A stretch of 48,864 nt of DNA, taken from Acinetobacter pseudolwoffii (GTDB taxonomy: Bacteria > Pseudomonadota > Gammaproteobacteria > Pseudomonadales > Moraxellaceae). Both the position numbers and the translations under genes were made by a program. A model generated the notes under the pieces. The model did no database searches. It saw nothing but the letters and a program-made list of their open reading frames with translations, and was not told where the DNA came from. Of the stretch, positions 14,475 to 23,306 are shown in pieces. The stretch's first letter is position 1. Each line of letters starts with the position of its first letter. The stretch lies in the NCBI RefSeq assembly GCF_002803605.1, contig NZ_PHRG01000018.1:1-48864 (forward strand). Reading direction: 5' to 3'.

Positions 14475-15380
14475 TTACATTTGAGAATTAATATAATCTT
14501 TTAAATAGTCTTTTAAATGCTCAAGAAAATGTGCTACTCGAGGTGAATGCTCCAATCTGTCTGCATATACAGCGTAAATATCAGCAGGTAAAGTTTCATA
14601 TTCTTTTAAAATTTGTACTAATCTTCCACTTTTTAAATACTTTAAGACATCCCATTCTGCCCTCATTAGTATTCCATGACCATCAAGAGCCCAGTCTAGT
14701 GTCACCTGCCCATCATTACTACTAAGTTTTCCACGAACTTTAACTGTTTCTTCCTTATCACCTTTAGAAAAACGCCAATTGGCATAAGCCCCATCATTTT
14801 GTCTCAATACGATACATTGATGAGTCGTAAGGTCTCGTGGATTTAAAGGAGTTCCAGCTGCATTTAAATAAAACGGTGAGGCACATACTAGCCTTTTATT
14901 TGCTGCGATTCGTTTTGCTATTAATCTTGAATCTGGGATTTGCCCAAAATGAATAGAAACATCAATAGTATCACTAGGGAGATGAACTGGACGATCTGTT
15001 AAATGAAGCTGTACCTCAATCTCAGGGAATTTTTTTATAAAAGATGAAACGGCTGCTGCTATATATTTACGACCGAAACCAAAAGGCGCATTTACTCGTA
15101 ATAACCCTTTAGGTGAAGTACGGCTACTTGCAACCAGTTGTTCCATATCATTAATTTCTTTCAATATACGCACAGCATTTTCATAATAAATTTCTCCTTC
15201 AGGCGTCAAACTTATACGTCTTGTGGTTCTATTTAAGAGCCGAATACCCAAACGTTCTTCTAAATGACTGAGCCTACGTGAAACTGCAGGGGGTGTCAGA
15301 TTTAGTTCTCTGGCTGTTGCCACTAAGCTACCTTGCTTTATTAGTAAACAAAAGAAAGCTAATTCATTATCTGTTTGCAT
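14475..15380 (-). CDS. LysR-family regulator
   Basis: A 301-residue LysR-type regulator with an N-terminal helix-turn-helix (about residues 1-60, ATARELNLTPPAVSRRLSHLEE) and a C-terminal effector domain. It is divergent from the MFS transporter gene across about 245 bp, the usual arrangement for control of a catabolic operon, so it probably regulates the transporter-dehydratase genes in response to the carboxylate substrate. The effector is inferred, not visible. Confidence 0.88.
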   Translation of the reverse strand: MQTDNELAFFCLLIKQGSLVATARELNLTPPAVSRRLSHLEERLGIRLLNRTTRRISLTPEGEIYYENAVRILKEINDMEQLVASSRTSPKGLLRVNAPFGFGRKYIAAAVSSFIKKFPEIEVQLHLTDRPVHLPSDTIDVSIHFGQIPDSRLIAKRIAANKRLVCASPFYLNAAGTPLNPRDLTTHQCIVLRQNDGAYANWRFSKGDKEETVKVRGKLSSNDGQVTLDWALDGHGILMRAEWDVLKYLKSGRLVQILKEYETLPADIYAVYADRLEHSPRVAHFLEHLKDYLKDYINSQM

Positions 15381-15626
15381 GATTAGTAAAATTTTTGCAA
15401 TAGTGTTTTAACTTTATATCGATTTATTCATTTTGCAAACACTCTATTATTTTTTCAGACATTACTCCCTACATAAGCCAATGATTTAGGAAAGCTGAAT
15501 TTATAAGCAAAAATTAGTTATATAAGGAATATAACTAACTGGGGAGGAGAGCAGAGACATCAGGTTAATCAAGTACCGCTGTATAGGAAACGGTTAACCG
15601 ATAGATGTAAATATATGGAGATGCGG

Positions 15627-16928
15627 ATGGATATGGAAATTGAAAAAAGGACGCTCAAGAAAATTACTTGGCGTATCGTTCCTTTCATCATGATTTTGTA
15701 CTTAATTGCCTACATAGATCGAGTCAATATTGGCTTTGCTGCATTAACTATGAAAGAAGATTTAGGCTTTACCGCTTCAGTCTTAGGATTTGGTGCAGGA
15801 ATTTTCTTTCTTGGTTACTTTTTATTTGAAGTACCTTCAAATGTCATTCTACACAAAGTTGGAGCACGTATCTGGATTGCTCGTGTAATGCTTACTTGGG
15901 GCTTAATAGCCGGTGGTATGGCCTTTGTTGATAGCACAACCAGTTTTTATGTCATGCGGTTTTTATTAGGGGTAGCAGAAGCCGGCTTTTTCCCTGGGAT
16001 TATTCTCTATTTATCATACTGGTTCCCTGCCCGTCATCGAGCCGGCGTAATAGCTATGTTTATGGCTGCTGCCCCAATAGCTGTTGCGATTGGTTCACCT
16101 ATTTCCGCTGCATTGCTCCAAATGGATGGTATTTGGGGATTCGCAGGTTGGCAATGGATGTTCCTAATTGAAGCTATACCTGCTGTTATCTTAGGTATTG
16201 TCGTATTTTTCTATATGACTGATAGACCAGAAAAAGCGAAATGGTTAAAAGAAGATGAACGTAACTGGCTCGTTAAAACAATGCAGGATGAAGATGTTGG
16301 AAAGAATAATAATCAGCATCATAGCATTCTTCGTGGTCTGTTAAATCCTCGCGTTTTAGCATTAGCACTTGTGTATTTTGGCACCTCGGCTGGTCTATAT
16401 ACATTAAGTATTTGGGCACCACAAATCATTAAAGACTTGGGTGTGTCATCTATGACAGTTGGCTTAGTGAATGCTATTCCACCAATTATTTCTGTAGTCG
16501 CAATGGTGCTTTGGTCTAGACATTCGGATCGAACAGGTGAGCGTACTTGGCATGTAGCTATAGCGTGCATGCTTGCAGCCATTGGCTTAGTAATTGCGGC
16601 TAGCACTCACAATATGGTTGGTCTAATTGCAGCACTCACAATTGTCAATGTTGGGATTAGCTGTTCTAAACCGCCTCTTTGGAGTATGCCTACATTATTT
16701 TTATCAGGTACTGCTGCAGCTACAGGAATTGCAACAATTAACTCTATTGGAAATTTAGGCGGCTTTGCGGGACCTGTAATGATTGGTTGGGTTAAGGATC
16801 AAACAGGAAGCTATGCAGGCGGTCTCTACTTTGTGGCTGGATTACTCGTACTTTCTACCGTATTAACGTTAATTCTCAGCATGACGAACAAACCAAAAGT
16901 GAGTGTGTCTAAGGTCTTAGAGAATTAA
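15627..16928 (+). CDS. MFS transporter, anion:cation symporter family
   Basis: About 433 residues with 12 predicted membrane segments and the family signature YLIAYIDRVNIGFAALTM in the first. Close relatives import organic anions such as tartrate, phthalate, glucarate or 4-hydroxyphenylacetate by proton symport. The start is placed at ATG 15627, six bases after GGAG; ATGs at 15615 and 15621 are in frame. It is followed at 36 bp by the dehydratase genes, so its likely substrate is a hydroxy-dicarboxylate such as tartrate. Confidence 0.88.
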   Translation: MDMEIEKRTLKKITWRIVPFIMILYLIAYIDRVNIGFAALTMKEDLGFTASVLGFGAGIFFLGYFLFEVPSNVILHKVGARIWIARVMLTWGLIAGGMAFVDSTTSFYVMRFLLGVAEAGFFPGIILYLSYWFPARHRAGVIAMFMAAAPIAVAIGSPISAALLQMDGIWGFAGWQWMFLIEAIPAVILGIVVFFYMTDRPEKAKWLKEDERNWLVKTMQDEDVGKNNNQHHSILRGLLNPRVLALALVYFGTSAGLYTLSIWAPQIIKDLGVSSMTVGLVNAIPPIISVVAMVLWSRHSDRTGERTWHVAIACMLAAIGLVIAASTHNMVGLIAALTIVNVGISCSKPPLWSMPTLFLSGTAAATGIATINSIGNLGGFAGPVMIGWVKDQTGSYAGGLYFVAGLLVLSTVLTLILSMTNKPKVSVSKVLEN

Positions 16929-16964
16929 TTTCAAACTATTCAGATGTTTAATGAGGAACACAAC

Positions 16965-17864
16965 ATGGATAAGAATATTGCAGTCGAGTCTTTGACTGAT
17001 ACCATGGCGAAATTTACTGCATATATTGGTAAGCGTTTACCAAAAGATGTTAAGCGTAAATTGATTGAGCTGCGGACCTTAGAAACAAATCCATTGGCAA
17101 AGTCAATTTATGATTCAATGGATGAGAACCAAGAAGCTGCGGACCGACTAAACCGCCCAAGTTGTCAAGATACAGGTGTCATCCAATATTTTGTTGAAGC
17201 AGGAGCTAATTTTCCACTTTTAGGTGAATTACAAGACATTCTAAGAGAAGCAACTGAAGAGGCAACCCGTTCTGGTCCTTTACGACACAATGCTGTAGAA
17301 ACTTTCGATGAAAAAAATACAGGAACTAATACCGGAACTCAAATTCCTTGGCTGGATTGGCGAATCGTACCTGATTCAGATACTTGCACGATAGACGTAT
17401 ACATGGCAGGCGGAGGATGTACTTTGCCTGGTGCAGCTAAAGTTCTAATGCCAGGCCAAGGTTATGAAGGTGTAGCCGAATTTGTTATGGATGTCATTAC
17501 TGAACGCGGAGTCAATGCATGTCCACCGCTTTTGGTTGGTGTAGGAGTTTCGACCTCTGTAGAAACAGCAGCTCGTCTTTCGAAACTGGCAATTATGCGT
17601 CCTGTAGATTCTAAAAGTGACAATGCTCGAGCCGCACTTATGGAAGATCTGTTAGAACAAGGTTTGAATGAAATTGGGATTGGACCACAAGGGTTGACTG
17701 GAAATAATAGTGTTATGGGGGTGAATATTGAGTCCTCAGCACGTCATCCCTCAACGATCGGTGTGGCAGTAAATACAGGATGTTGGGCTCATCGACGTGG
17801 AAAAATCAAGATTAATCCAGATATGTCATATGAAATTTTATCTCACGAAGGAGTTGTACTGTGA
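16965..17864 (+). CDS. ttdA: L(+)-tartrate dehydratase / class I fumarase-type alpha subunit
   Basis: 299 residues of the Fe-S hydro-lyase alpha family. Cys67 (PSCQDTG), Cys152 (GGGCTLPG) and Cys273 ([10 protein letters not shown]) are the three expected ligands of the catalytic [4Fe-4S] cluster. Together with the beta subunit it would dehydrate L-tartrate to oxaloacetate, or interconvert fumarate and malate; sequence alone does not separate these. The stand-alone two-subunit form and transporter neighbour favour tartrate or a related diacid. The start at ATG 16965 has gagga 7 bp upstream. Its stop overlaps the beta-subunit start (GTGA). Confidence 0.82.
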   Translation: MDKNIAVESLTDTMAKFTAYIGKRLPKDVKRKLIELRTLETNPLAKSIYDSMDENQEAADRLNRPSCQDTGVIQYFVEAGANFPLLGELQDILREATEEATRSGPLRHNAVETFDEKNTGTNTGTQIPWLDWRIVPDSDTCTIDVYMAGGGCTLPGAAKVLMPGQGYEGVAEFVMDVITERGVNACPPLLVGVGVSTSVETAARLSKLAIMRPVDSKSDNARAALMEDLLEQGLNEIGIGPQGLTGNNSVMGVNIESSARHPSTIGVAVNTGCWAHRRGKIKINPDMSYEILSHEGVVL

Positions 17865-18469
17865 AGAAAATTTTAACCACTCCACTCAGAGATGAAGACT
17901 TAGAAGATTTGAAAATTGGAGACGTTGTCTATTTGACGGGCCGTCTAGTGACATGTCGCGATGTTGCTCATCGTCGCTTAATTGAGCAAGGACGAGAACT
18001 GCCTGTCAACCTCGAAGGTGGTGCTATCTTCCACGCTGGTCCAATTGTCCGAAAAATAGAGGATGGGAAATATGAAATGGTTTCTATTGGTCCAACAACA
18101 AGTATGCGTATGGAAAAGTTTGAGCGTGAGTTTATCCAAAAAACAGGCGTAAAACTGATTGTTGGTAAAGGTGGCATGGGCCCAGAAACAGCTGCAGGCT
18201 GCAAAGAGCATAAAGCTGTACATGCTATTTTCCCAGGTGGTTGTGCAGTTTTAGCAGCCACTAAAGTTGAGGAAATCGAAGGGGCAGAGTGGTTAGATTT
18301 AGGCATGCCGGAAACACTTTGGATAAATCGAGTTAAAGTGTTTGGTCCTTTAATTATTTCAATTGATACTAAAGGAAATAATTTAATCCAACAAAATAAA
18401 GTTAATTTCCAAGAAAAGAAACAACCGGTACTTGATCGTATCAGTAAGCAATTAAGTTTTATTAAATAA
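17861..18469 (+). CDS. ttdB: L(+)-tartrate dehydratase / class I fumarase-type beta subunit
   Basis: 202 residues of the Fe-S hydro-lyase beta family, which completes the active site of the alpha subunit. The landmarks are [19 protein letters not shown], the GGAIFHAGP segment, GPTTSMRM and the GKGGMGPET motif. It starts at a GTG that overlaps the alpha-subunit stop by four bases, so translation is coupled and the subunits are made in equal amounts. Substrate uncertainty is as for the alpha subunit. Confidence 0.82.
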   Translation: MKKILTTPLRDEDLEDLKIGDVVYLTGRLVTCRDVAHRRLIEQGRELPVNLEGGAIFHAGPIVRKIEDGKYEMVSIGPTTSMRMEKFEREFIQKTGVKLIVGKGGMGPETAAGCKEHKAVHAIFPGGCAVLAATKVEEIEGAEWLDLGMPETLWINRVKVFGPLIISIDTKGNNLIQQNKVNFQEKKQPVLDRISKQLSFIK

Positions 18470-18481
18470 GACTTTAATTAG

Positions 18482-18512
18482 AGATAACACACTCAGTTGG
18501 AGTGTGTTATCT
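18482..18512. terminator. Strong hairpin after the dehydratase genes
   Basis: agataacacactc and gagtgtgttatct form a perfect 13-bp stem with a 5-base loop, 13 bp past the beta-subunit stop. No T-run follows on the + strand, so it may be a 3'-end stabiliser or attenuator between the dehydratase genes and malic enzyme rather than a classical terminator. Confidence 0.55.
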
Positions 18513-18630
18513 GCAAATATCTTTCATAAAAATAATAATTCATGAACTCAATATGTAGCTATGTAGAGCTGAGTTTATAGAGTTTCAAAAACAGGATTTA
18601 AGATTTTAAATTTATTTGACGAGATGGACA

Positions 18631-20328
18631 ATGGAAACAAATAGTTCTGTATTAACAAGGCCGTTATATATTCCGTATGCTGGAAATATGCTTTTGGAGC
18701 TTCCTTTATTAAATAAAGGCTCTGCTTTCACTCTTCACGAGCGTCGTAAATTTAACTTATTTGGCTTAATTCCTGATGCTATTGAAACCATTGATGAGCA
18801 AAGTCATCGCTCGTATCAACAGTATTCTGCGTTCAACACAGAAATCAATAAGCATATCTATTTACGCAATATTCAAGACACGAATGAAACACTTTTTTAT
18901 CACTTAATTGGTAATCATTTAACTGAAATGATGCCAATTATTTATACCCCAACAGTGGGTGAAGCCTGTCAGCGTTTTTCTGATATTTATCGTCGTCATC
19001 GTGGAATCTTCATTTCATATCCTGATCGTGATCATATTGATGAAATCCTACACAACGTAAACCGTCGCAATGTTAAAATCATTGTGATTACGGATGGTGA
19101 GCGTATTCTTGGTCTAGGAGATCAAGGAATAGGTGGAATGGGCATACCGATAGGTAAACTATCATTGTATACAGCGTGCGGTGGAATCAGTCCTGCATAT
19201 ACACTACCAATTACACTTGATGTAGGAACTAATAATCAGCAATTAATTAATGATCCCCTATATATGGGATATCGGCAGCCACGTATTTCAGGTGAAGAAT
19301 ACTATAATTTTGTAGATAGGGTGATCCAAGCAATTCAGCGAAGATGGCCTAACGTATTAATTCAATTTGAGGATTTTGCACAAAAGAATGCAATGCCTCT
19401 TCTAGAAAAATATCGTGACAAGATTTGCTGTTTTAATGACGATATTCAAGGTACCGCTGCAGTAACAATAGGTAGTTTAATTGCGGCTTCACGTGCTACA
19501 AAAAAACAATTAAAAGATCAAATCATTGCATTCCTTGGAGCAGGATCGGCTGGCTGTGGTATAGCAGAACGAATTGTCTCTCAAATGGTGAGAGAGGGTT
19601 TAAGTGAAGCAGAAGCACGTAAACGTATATTCATGGTTGACCGCTATGGTTTAATTACAGAAAATCAGCCTAATCTCTTAGATTTTCAGTATAAACTTGT
19701 ACAAAAACTGGATAATACTCCTCTTTGGGAAAATAAGAGTGATGCTATTTCTCTATTAGATGTAGTAAAGCATGCGAAGCCGACAGTATTAATTGGTGTA
19801 TCAGGGCAGCCAGGTCTCTTCACAAAAGATGTTATTGAAGCTTTAGTGGAGAATACTGAATATCCGATAGTATTCCCATTGTCTAATCCAACATGCCGAG
19901 CTGAAGCTGTACCTTCAGATATTATTGAATGGACCAAAGGTAAGGCACTTATTGCAACAGGAAGTCCATTTGCCCCTGTTCTATATCAAGACCGAATCTA
20001 TAATATTTCACAATGTAATAATTCTTATATTTTCCCGGGTATAGGACTCGGCGTTATTGCTTCTGGAGCAAGAAGGGTGACAGAAAATATGCTAATGGCA
20101 GCAGCAAATGCTTTGGCTGACTGCTCACCAAAATTACAAAATCCAGAAGCGGATTTATTGCCTGATTTAAGTCAAATACAGCAGATTTCAAAAATTATTG
20201 CCTTGAAAGTTGCTCAAGCAGCAATGCATGATGAAATAGCATCGAAAATGAGCTTAATTGAGTTAGAACAAAAAATTGAAGATAACTTCTGGAAACCCGA
20301 GTATAGAACTTATAGTCGTATCGTTTAA
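18631..20328 (+). CDS. maeA: NAD-type malic enzyme (MaeA-like)
   Basis: About 565 residues, the length of E. coli MaeA. It has the catalytic Tyr in [12 protein letters not shown], the Lys-containing [17 protein letters not shown] block, metal-binding [13 protein letters not shown] and the dinucleotide motif [14 protein letters not shown]. It decarboxylates malate to pyruvate, and relatives also act on oxaloacetate, the product of tartrate dehydratase. That gives a route from the imported diacid to pyruvate (inference). The start at ATG 18631 is preferred over an in-frame TTG at 18616. Acinetobacter chromosomes carry their own malic enzymes, so this is likely an accessory copy. Confidence 0.88.
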   Translation: METNSSVLTRPLYIPYAGNMLLELPLLNKGSAFTLHERRKFNLFGLIPDAIETIDEQSHRSYQQYSAFNTEINKHIYLRNIQDTNETLFYHLIGNHLTEMMPIIYTPTVGEACQRFSDIYRRHRGIFISYPDRDHIDEILHNVNRRNVKIIVITDGERILGLGDQGIGGMGIPIGKLSLYTACGGISPAYTLPITLDVGTNNQQLINDPLYMGYRQPRISGEEYYNFVDRVIQAIQRRWPNVLIQFEDFAQKNAMPLLEKYRDKICCFNDDIQGTAAVTIGSLIAASRATKKQLKDQIIAFLGAGSAGCGIAERIVSQMVREGLSEAEARKRIFMVDRYGLITENQPNLLDFQYKLVQKLDNTPLWENKSDAISLLDVVKHAKPTVLIGVSGQPGLFTKDVIEALVENTEYPIVFPLSNPTCRAEAVPSDIIEWTKGKALIATGSPFAPVLYQDRIYNISQCNNSYIFPGIGLGVIASGARRVTENMLMAAANALADCSPKLQNPEADLLPDLSQIQQISKIIALKVAQAAMHDEIASKMSLIELEQKIEDNFWKPEYRTYSRIV

Positions 20329-20532
20329 TTGATAAGAGTTAGTTGGTGAATATCAAGTTTATGAAATCATTTCTTATAAACTTTTTAGGAGATCTTCAGA
20401 TCAGGAGCTGTTGGTGACATTGTAATATTGCTTAGAAAACAACCAGTAATAACTATTATTTTGGCATTCAGAAATATTCTGCGAATGATGAGTCAGCCTG
20501 AATGATGGAAAAGCGAAAGGAAATGCGTTGCT

Positions 20533-21426
20533 GTGTTTGATATTGACTATAAATTACTCACGATCTTTTATTATATCTATAAATTTAAGAGCGTATCACT
20601 GGCTGGCGAGCATCTGAATATGGGCCAGCCAACGGTAAGCAATCTGCTTAATAAAGTCCGTCAACATTATAATGACCCTTTGTTTTTGAGAATTGGCAAT
20701 GAAATGCTGCCAACGGAATTGTCAAAACAGCTTTTTCCACTGGTAAGTGAAGCTCTAAGCAATGTCGAAGCAATTAATAATTTTAGTATTGATTTTGATC
20801 AAACAACTTCACAGCAACAGTTTACATTAGCTATGACTGATGTTTCGCACTTGGTATTTTTGCCTAAAATTTCTCAATATATTAAACAGCATGCCTCACG
20901 TATACGATTGAATGTACGACCAATTACATCAGAAACCAGTTATCAAATGGCCAATGGTGAAATTGATTTGGCATTTGGCTTTTTACCTAACCTAGAAAAT
21001 GGTTTTTATCAGCAAAAACTATTTGAACAATATTATGTAGTTATTGCAGCAAAAGACCATCCACGTCTGACAGGCGATTGTTTAACGACTGAAGATTATT
21101 TACGCGAAACCCATATTGATATTGATGCAGGCATGGGGCATTACCATATTGAAAATGAATTGCTTAACTTAAATCTCAAGCGTGATATTCTGATGCGTTT
21201 GCCGAGTTATCTTGGGGTGGGTCTCGTAGTACAGGAAACAGATGCGATTGCTACAGTTCCTTATTATTTGAGCGAAGTATTGCTATCACGAGGCAACCTG
21301 AAGATTTTTGATGCACCGATTATTTTTCCGTCATATTCAGTCAAGCAATATTGGCACATGTCCTGTCATCATAAAATTAGTCATCAATGGCTACGCCATA
21401 CCTTCTATGAAATTTTAAGAAAATAG
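20533..21426 (+). CDS. LysR-family regulator, NodD/LeuO-like
   Basis: 297 residues starting at GTG, with aaagga 11 bp upstream. The N-terminus MFDIDYKLLTIFYYIYKFKSVSLAGEHLNMGQPTVSN carries the helix-turn-helix and is of the NodD/LeuO/SyrM branch. It differs strongly from the LysR at 14475, so the module has two unrelated LysR regulators. It lies 204 bp after malic enzyme and points the same way; its targets are not evident. The gap 20329-20532 shows no gene. Confidence 0.85.
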   Translation: MFDIDYKLLTIFYYIYKFKSVSLAGEHLNMGQPTVSNLLNKVRQHYNDPLFLRIGNEMLPTELSKQLFPLVSEALSNVEAINNFSIDFDQTTSQQQFTLAMTDVSHLVFLPKISQYIKQHASRIRLNVRPITSETSYQMANGEIDLAFGFLPNLENGFYQQKLFEQYYVVIAAKDHPRLTGDCLTTEDYLRETHIDIDAGMGHYHIENELLNLNLKRDILMRLPSYLGVGLVVQETDAIATVPYYLSEVLLSRGNLKIFDAPIIFPSYSVKQYWHMSCHHKISHQWLRHTFYEILRK

Positions 21427-21489
21427 CGAACAGATCATTATTTGCAAATTTTTCTTTTGAAAAGAGAAAAGCTACCTTAAAGGTGGCTA

Positions 21490-21640
21490 TTCAGAAGCTG
21501 ATTTTTTAGCAGTAATTCATCTGCCATTTTTTGAATACGGGCTTGGCCTCTGGAGAGCGACTAGCTAACAATTTTTGTAGAATCTTAGCCATTCGATTTA
21601 TCTCCTAAGTAGTGAGATGAAGTTGGTATTTTTCATCTGC
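21490..21640 (-). pseudogene. Degraded higBA toxin-antitoxin copy
   Basis: The sequence closely follows 5209-5352, that is, the start of higA, its overlap with higB, and the last codons of higB, but carries a deletion in higA (cttggcctctgg for cttggctctctgg) and one in the overlap (ctaagtag for ctagggtag). The rest of both genes is missing. It shows the module once carried, or recombined with, a HigBA unit like the intact one. The remaining gap 21641-21903 contains no gene. Confidence 0.8.
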
Positions 21641-21903
21641 ATGAATAACCACCAAAATTCTAGATATAAGACAAACCTATTCTTAAGATGACTGATTCGA
21701 ATACAAGATATCTTGCAAGAGTCACTTATCGTATTTTATAAGCTTTAATGTATCTTTAAAGTATACCCTAAAGTAACACTTTAAAAGTTCGTAAAACCAT
21801 GTACCATTTAAATGATTTTTAATCATAAGTAACATGTAACTTTGATATTAAAGATTTATAATTTACAAAATTGTTCATTTTTATCCAATTGGGGCGAGAA
21901 AGA

Positions 21904-22470
21904 GTGAAAGGCCAAAAAGTAGGTTATGTGCGAGTGAGTTCGGTCGAGCAAAATACTGGGCGTCAACTTGAGGGGATTGAAGTCGACCGGATTTTTGTTG
22001 ACCGTGCTTCGGGTAAAAATACTGACCGACCGAAATTTCAAGAAATGTTGAACTATGTCCGGGAAGGGGACAGGGTGATAGTACATTCCATGGATCGTTT
22101 TGCGCGAAGCTTAAAAGATTTGGTCACTGAAGTAGATAAACTGGTCAAACGAGGGATTTCCATCCAGTTTGTAAAAGAAAATATTACTTTTACAGCCGAA
22201 TCCACCCCGATGGATAATTTGATGCTTCAAATGATGGGTGCTTTTGCACAGTTCGAACGTGAGATCATTTTAGAGCGGCAAAAGGAAGGAATAAAACTCG
22301 CCTCTGCTCAGGGGAAGTACAAAGGTCGGGTGCATAAACTAAAGCCTGACCAAGCTGAAGCTTTACGAGAAGCATGGAAGGAGGGGAAGTATCCATCGAA
22401 AATGGCATTAGGGAAAGCTTTTGGGATTAGTCGTCAGGCGGTATACCGATATTTACAAGTTAGTGAATAG
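21904..22470 (+). CDS. Serine resolvase/invertase
   Basis: A 188-residue small serine recombinase. The catalytic Ser12 lies in VGYVRVSSVEQNTGRQ, the E-helix region in FAQFEREIILERQKEGI, and a C-terminal helix-turn-helix in MALGKAFGISRQAVYRYL. It would resolve cointegrates or invert DNA at paired sites. The GTG start at 21904, after ggggcgagaaaga, gives the standard N-terminus; an upstream TTG would add 11 residues. It is the last gene of the module, and a candidate binding motif lies 37 bp downstream of its stop, with an inverted copy at the far end. Confidence 0.88.
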   Translation: MKGQKVGYVRVSSVEQNTGRQLEGIEVDRIFVDRASGKNTDRPKFQEMLNYVREGDRVIVHSMDRFARSLKDLVTEVDKLVKRGISIQFVKENITFTAESTPMDNLMLQMMGAFAQFEREIILERQKEGIKLASAQGKYKGRVHKLKPDQAEALREAWKEGKYPSKMALGKAFGISRQAVYRYLQVSE

Positions 22471-22506
22471 CTTATTGGGATTAGCAACTAAATTTAGTTT
22501 AACTTA

Positions 22507-22548
22507 TAAAAATCATGAAACACTGTTCGAATTTTAAGCGTGGAACAT
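22507..22548 (-). repeat. Module-end motif, right copy
   Basis: On the minus strand ATGTTCCACG (22548-22539), 16 bp, then TGTTTCATGATTTTTA (22522-22507). Sequence and spacing match 14307-14346 in inverted orientation. It lies between the resolvase stop codon and the terminator. It may be a resolvase site or another protein-binding element. Confidence 0.6.
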
Positions 22549-22560
22549 GAATAATCAATA

Positions 22561-22597
22561 AAAAGCCGCTCTGGTGCCCTATATTCCAGAACGGCTT
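22561..22597 (-). terminator. Inward-facing terminator at the right end of the module
   Basis: aagccg-ctctgg (22563-22574) pairs with ccaga-acggctt (22586-22597) with mismatches, and a T-rich tract (tttttattg) follows on the minus strand. It would end transcripts coming leftwards from the isochorismatase gene across the pdif, and mirrors the terminator at 14269. Confidence 0.7.
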
Positions 22598-22634
22598 GCT
22601 TTAATATAATGATATTTAAAGAGAAATATCAAGC

Positions 22635-22662
22635 ATTACGTATAAGGTGTATTATGTTGATT
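22635..22662 (+). other. pdif (XerC/XerD) recombination site, C/D orientation
   Basis: XerC arm attacgtataa (one mismatch to ATTTCGTATAA), spacer ggtgta, XerD arm ttatgttgatt (two mismatches to TTATGTTAAAT). It is the shared boundary of two adjoining modules: XerC side to the carboxylate module, XerD side to the hydrolase module. Confidence 0.82.
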
Positions 22663-22679
22663 TTAGAAAATCTTAATCT

Positions 22680-23222
22680 TTAACTAACATAATCTTCAGT
22701 TGATATCACTTGAGCATATGCAAATTCAAAAGCGGCCATTAATGTTGCATGGACATGACCAGCAGGTACTTTAACGCCATTAAATTCCAAGTCTAGTGTT
22801 GCACAAGCATCATGAATAACTTTTACCTTATAACCAAAATCAGAAGCAGCACGAACAGCAGCATCAACACACATATGGCTCATAGCACCAATCACGACTA
22901 ACTCAGTCACTTGATTGCTATCTAAAATTTCTTTGAGATTCGTGTTTAAGAACGCATTGATGTGATTTTTAATGATCACAGATTCATCTTCTTGCGGCTT
23001 AACTGTGTCCTGAAATTCAATACCATTTGAGCTAGGTTCAAATATAGGAGATTCAGCATCAGCAATATGTTGGACATGAATCACTTGAGTACCCTGTTTA
23101 CGGGCCTTCGCAATTACTTTCACTGCATTAGCAGCAGCTTGTTCAATATTTACCAATGGTAATTTACCTGTAGGTAGATATTCATTTTGTAAGTCGATAA
23201 CTAATAAAGCTGATTTTGACAT
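22680..23222 (-). CDS. Isochorismatase-family cysteine hydrolase
   Basis: 180 residues with the family triad Asp10 (LLVIDLQNEY), Lys85 (IKNHINAF) and Cys118 (GAMSHMCVDAA). The last motif is typical of small nicotinamidase/isochorismatase-like hydrolases of unknown substrate. There is no signal peptide. It is downstream of the MBL-fold gene on the same strand, with a hairpin between them. It ends 17 bp from the pdif XerD arm, so it fills the module up to its edge. Confidence 0.85.
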   Translation of the reverse strand: MSKSALLVIDLQNEYLPTGKLPLVNIEQAAANAVKVIAKARKQGTQVIHVQHIADAESPIFEPSSNGIEFQDTVKPQEDESVIIKNHINAFLNTNLKEILDSNQVTELVVIGAMSHMCVDAAVRAASDFGYKVKVIHDACATLDLEFNGVKVPAGHVHATLMAAFEFAYAQVISTEDYVS

Positions 23223-23269
23223 ATCTATTCCTTTACTTAACTAATATTTGTTTTGTTCTGCTTAGGATT

Positions 23270-23300
23270 TTAAAGAAGTGGAAGTATTCCACTTCTTTAA
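23270..23300. terminator. Perfect hairpin between the two minus-strand genes
   Basis: ttaaagaagtggaa and ttccacttctttaa form a perfect 14-bp stem with a 3-base loop (gta), 6 bp past the MBL-fold stop codon. It is probably a terminator or attenuator that lowers read-through into the hydrolase gene, or a transcript-stabilising structure. Confidence 0.7.
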
Positions 23301-23306
23301 GTTTCT

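Larger units (their letters stand above)
14212..22662. mobile_element. Candidate pdif module with carboxylate-catabolic genes
   Basis: The unit is bounded on the left by a damaged D/C pdif and on the right by an intact C/D pdif, with XerC arms facing inward. It encodes LysR, MFS transporter, two-subunit tartrate dehydratase/fumarase, malic enzyme, LysR, a decayed higBA copy and a serine resolvase. Both ends carry, in mirror orientation, a pdif, a short spacer with some shared bases, an inward terminator and an ATGTTCCACG-N16-TGTTTCA motif. Mobility by XerC/XerD is inferred from the layout; the left site as it stands should be inactive. Confidence 0.6.

Noticed and set aside
22682..22710. aactaacataa, similar to an inverted XerD arm
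   Set aside because: It is inside the end of a coding sequence and the XerC arm is absent.
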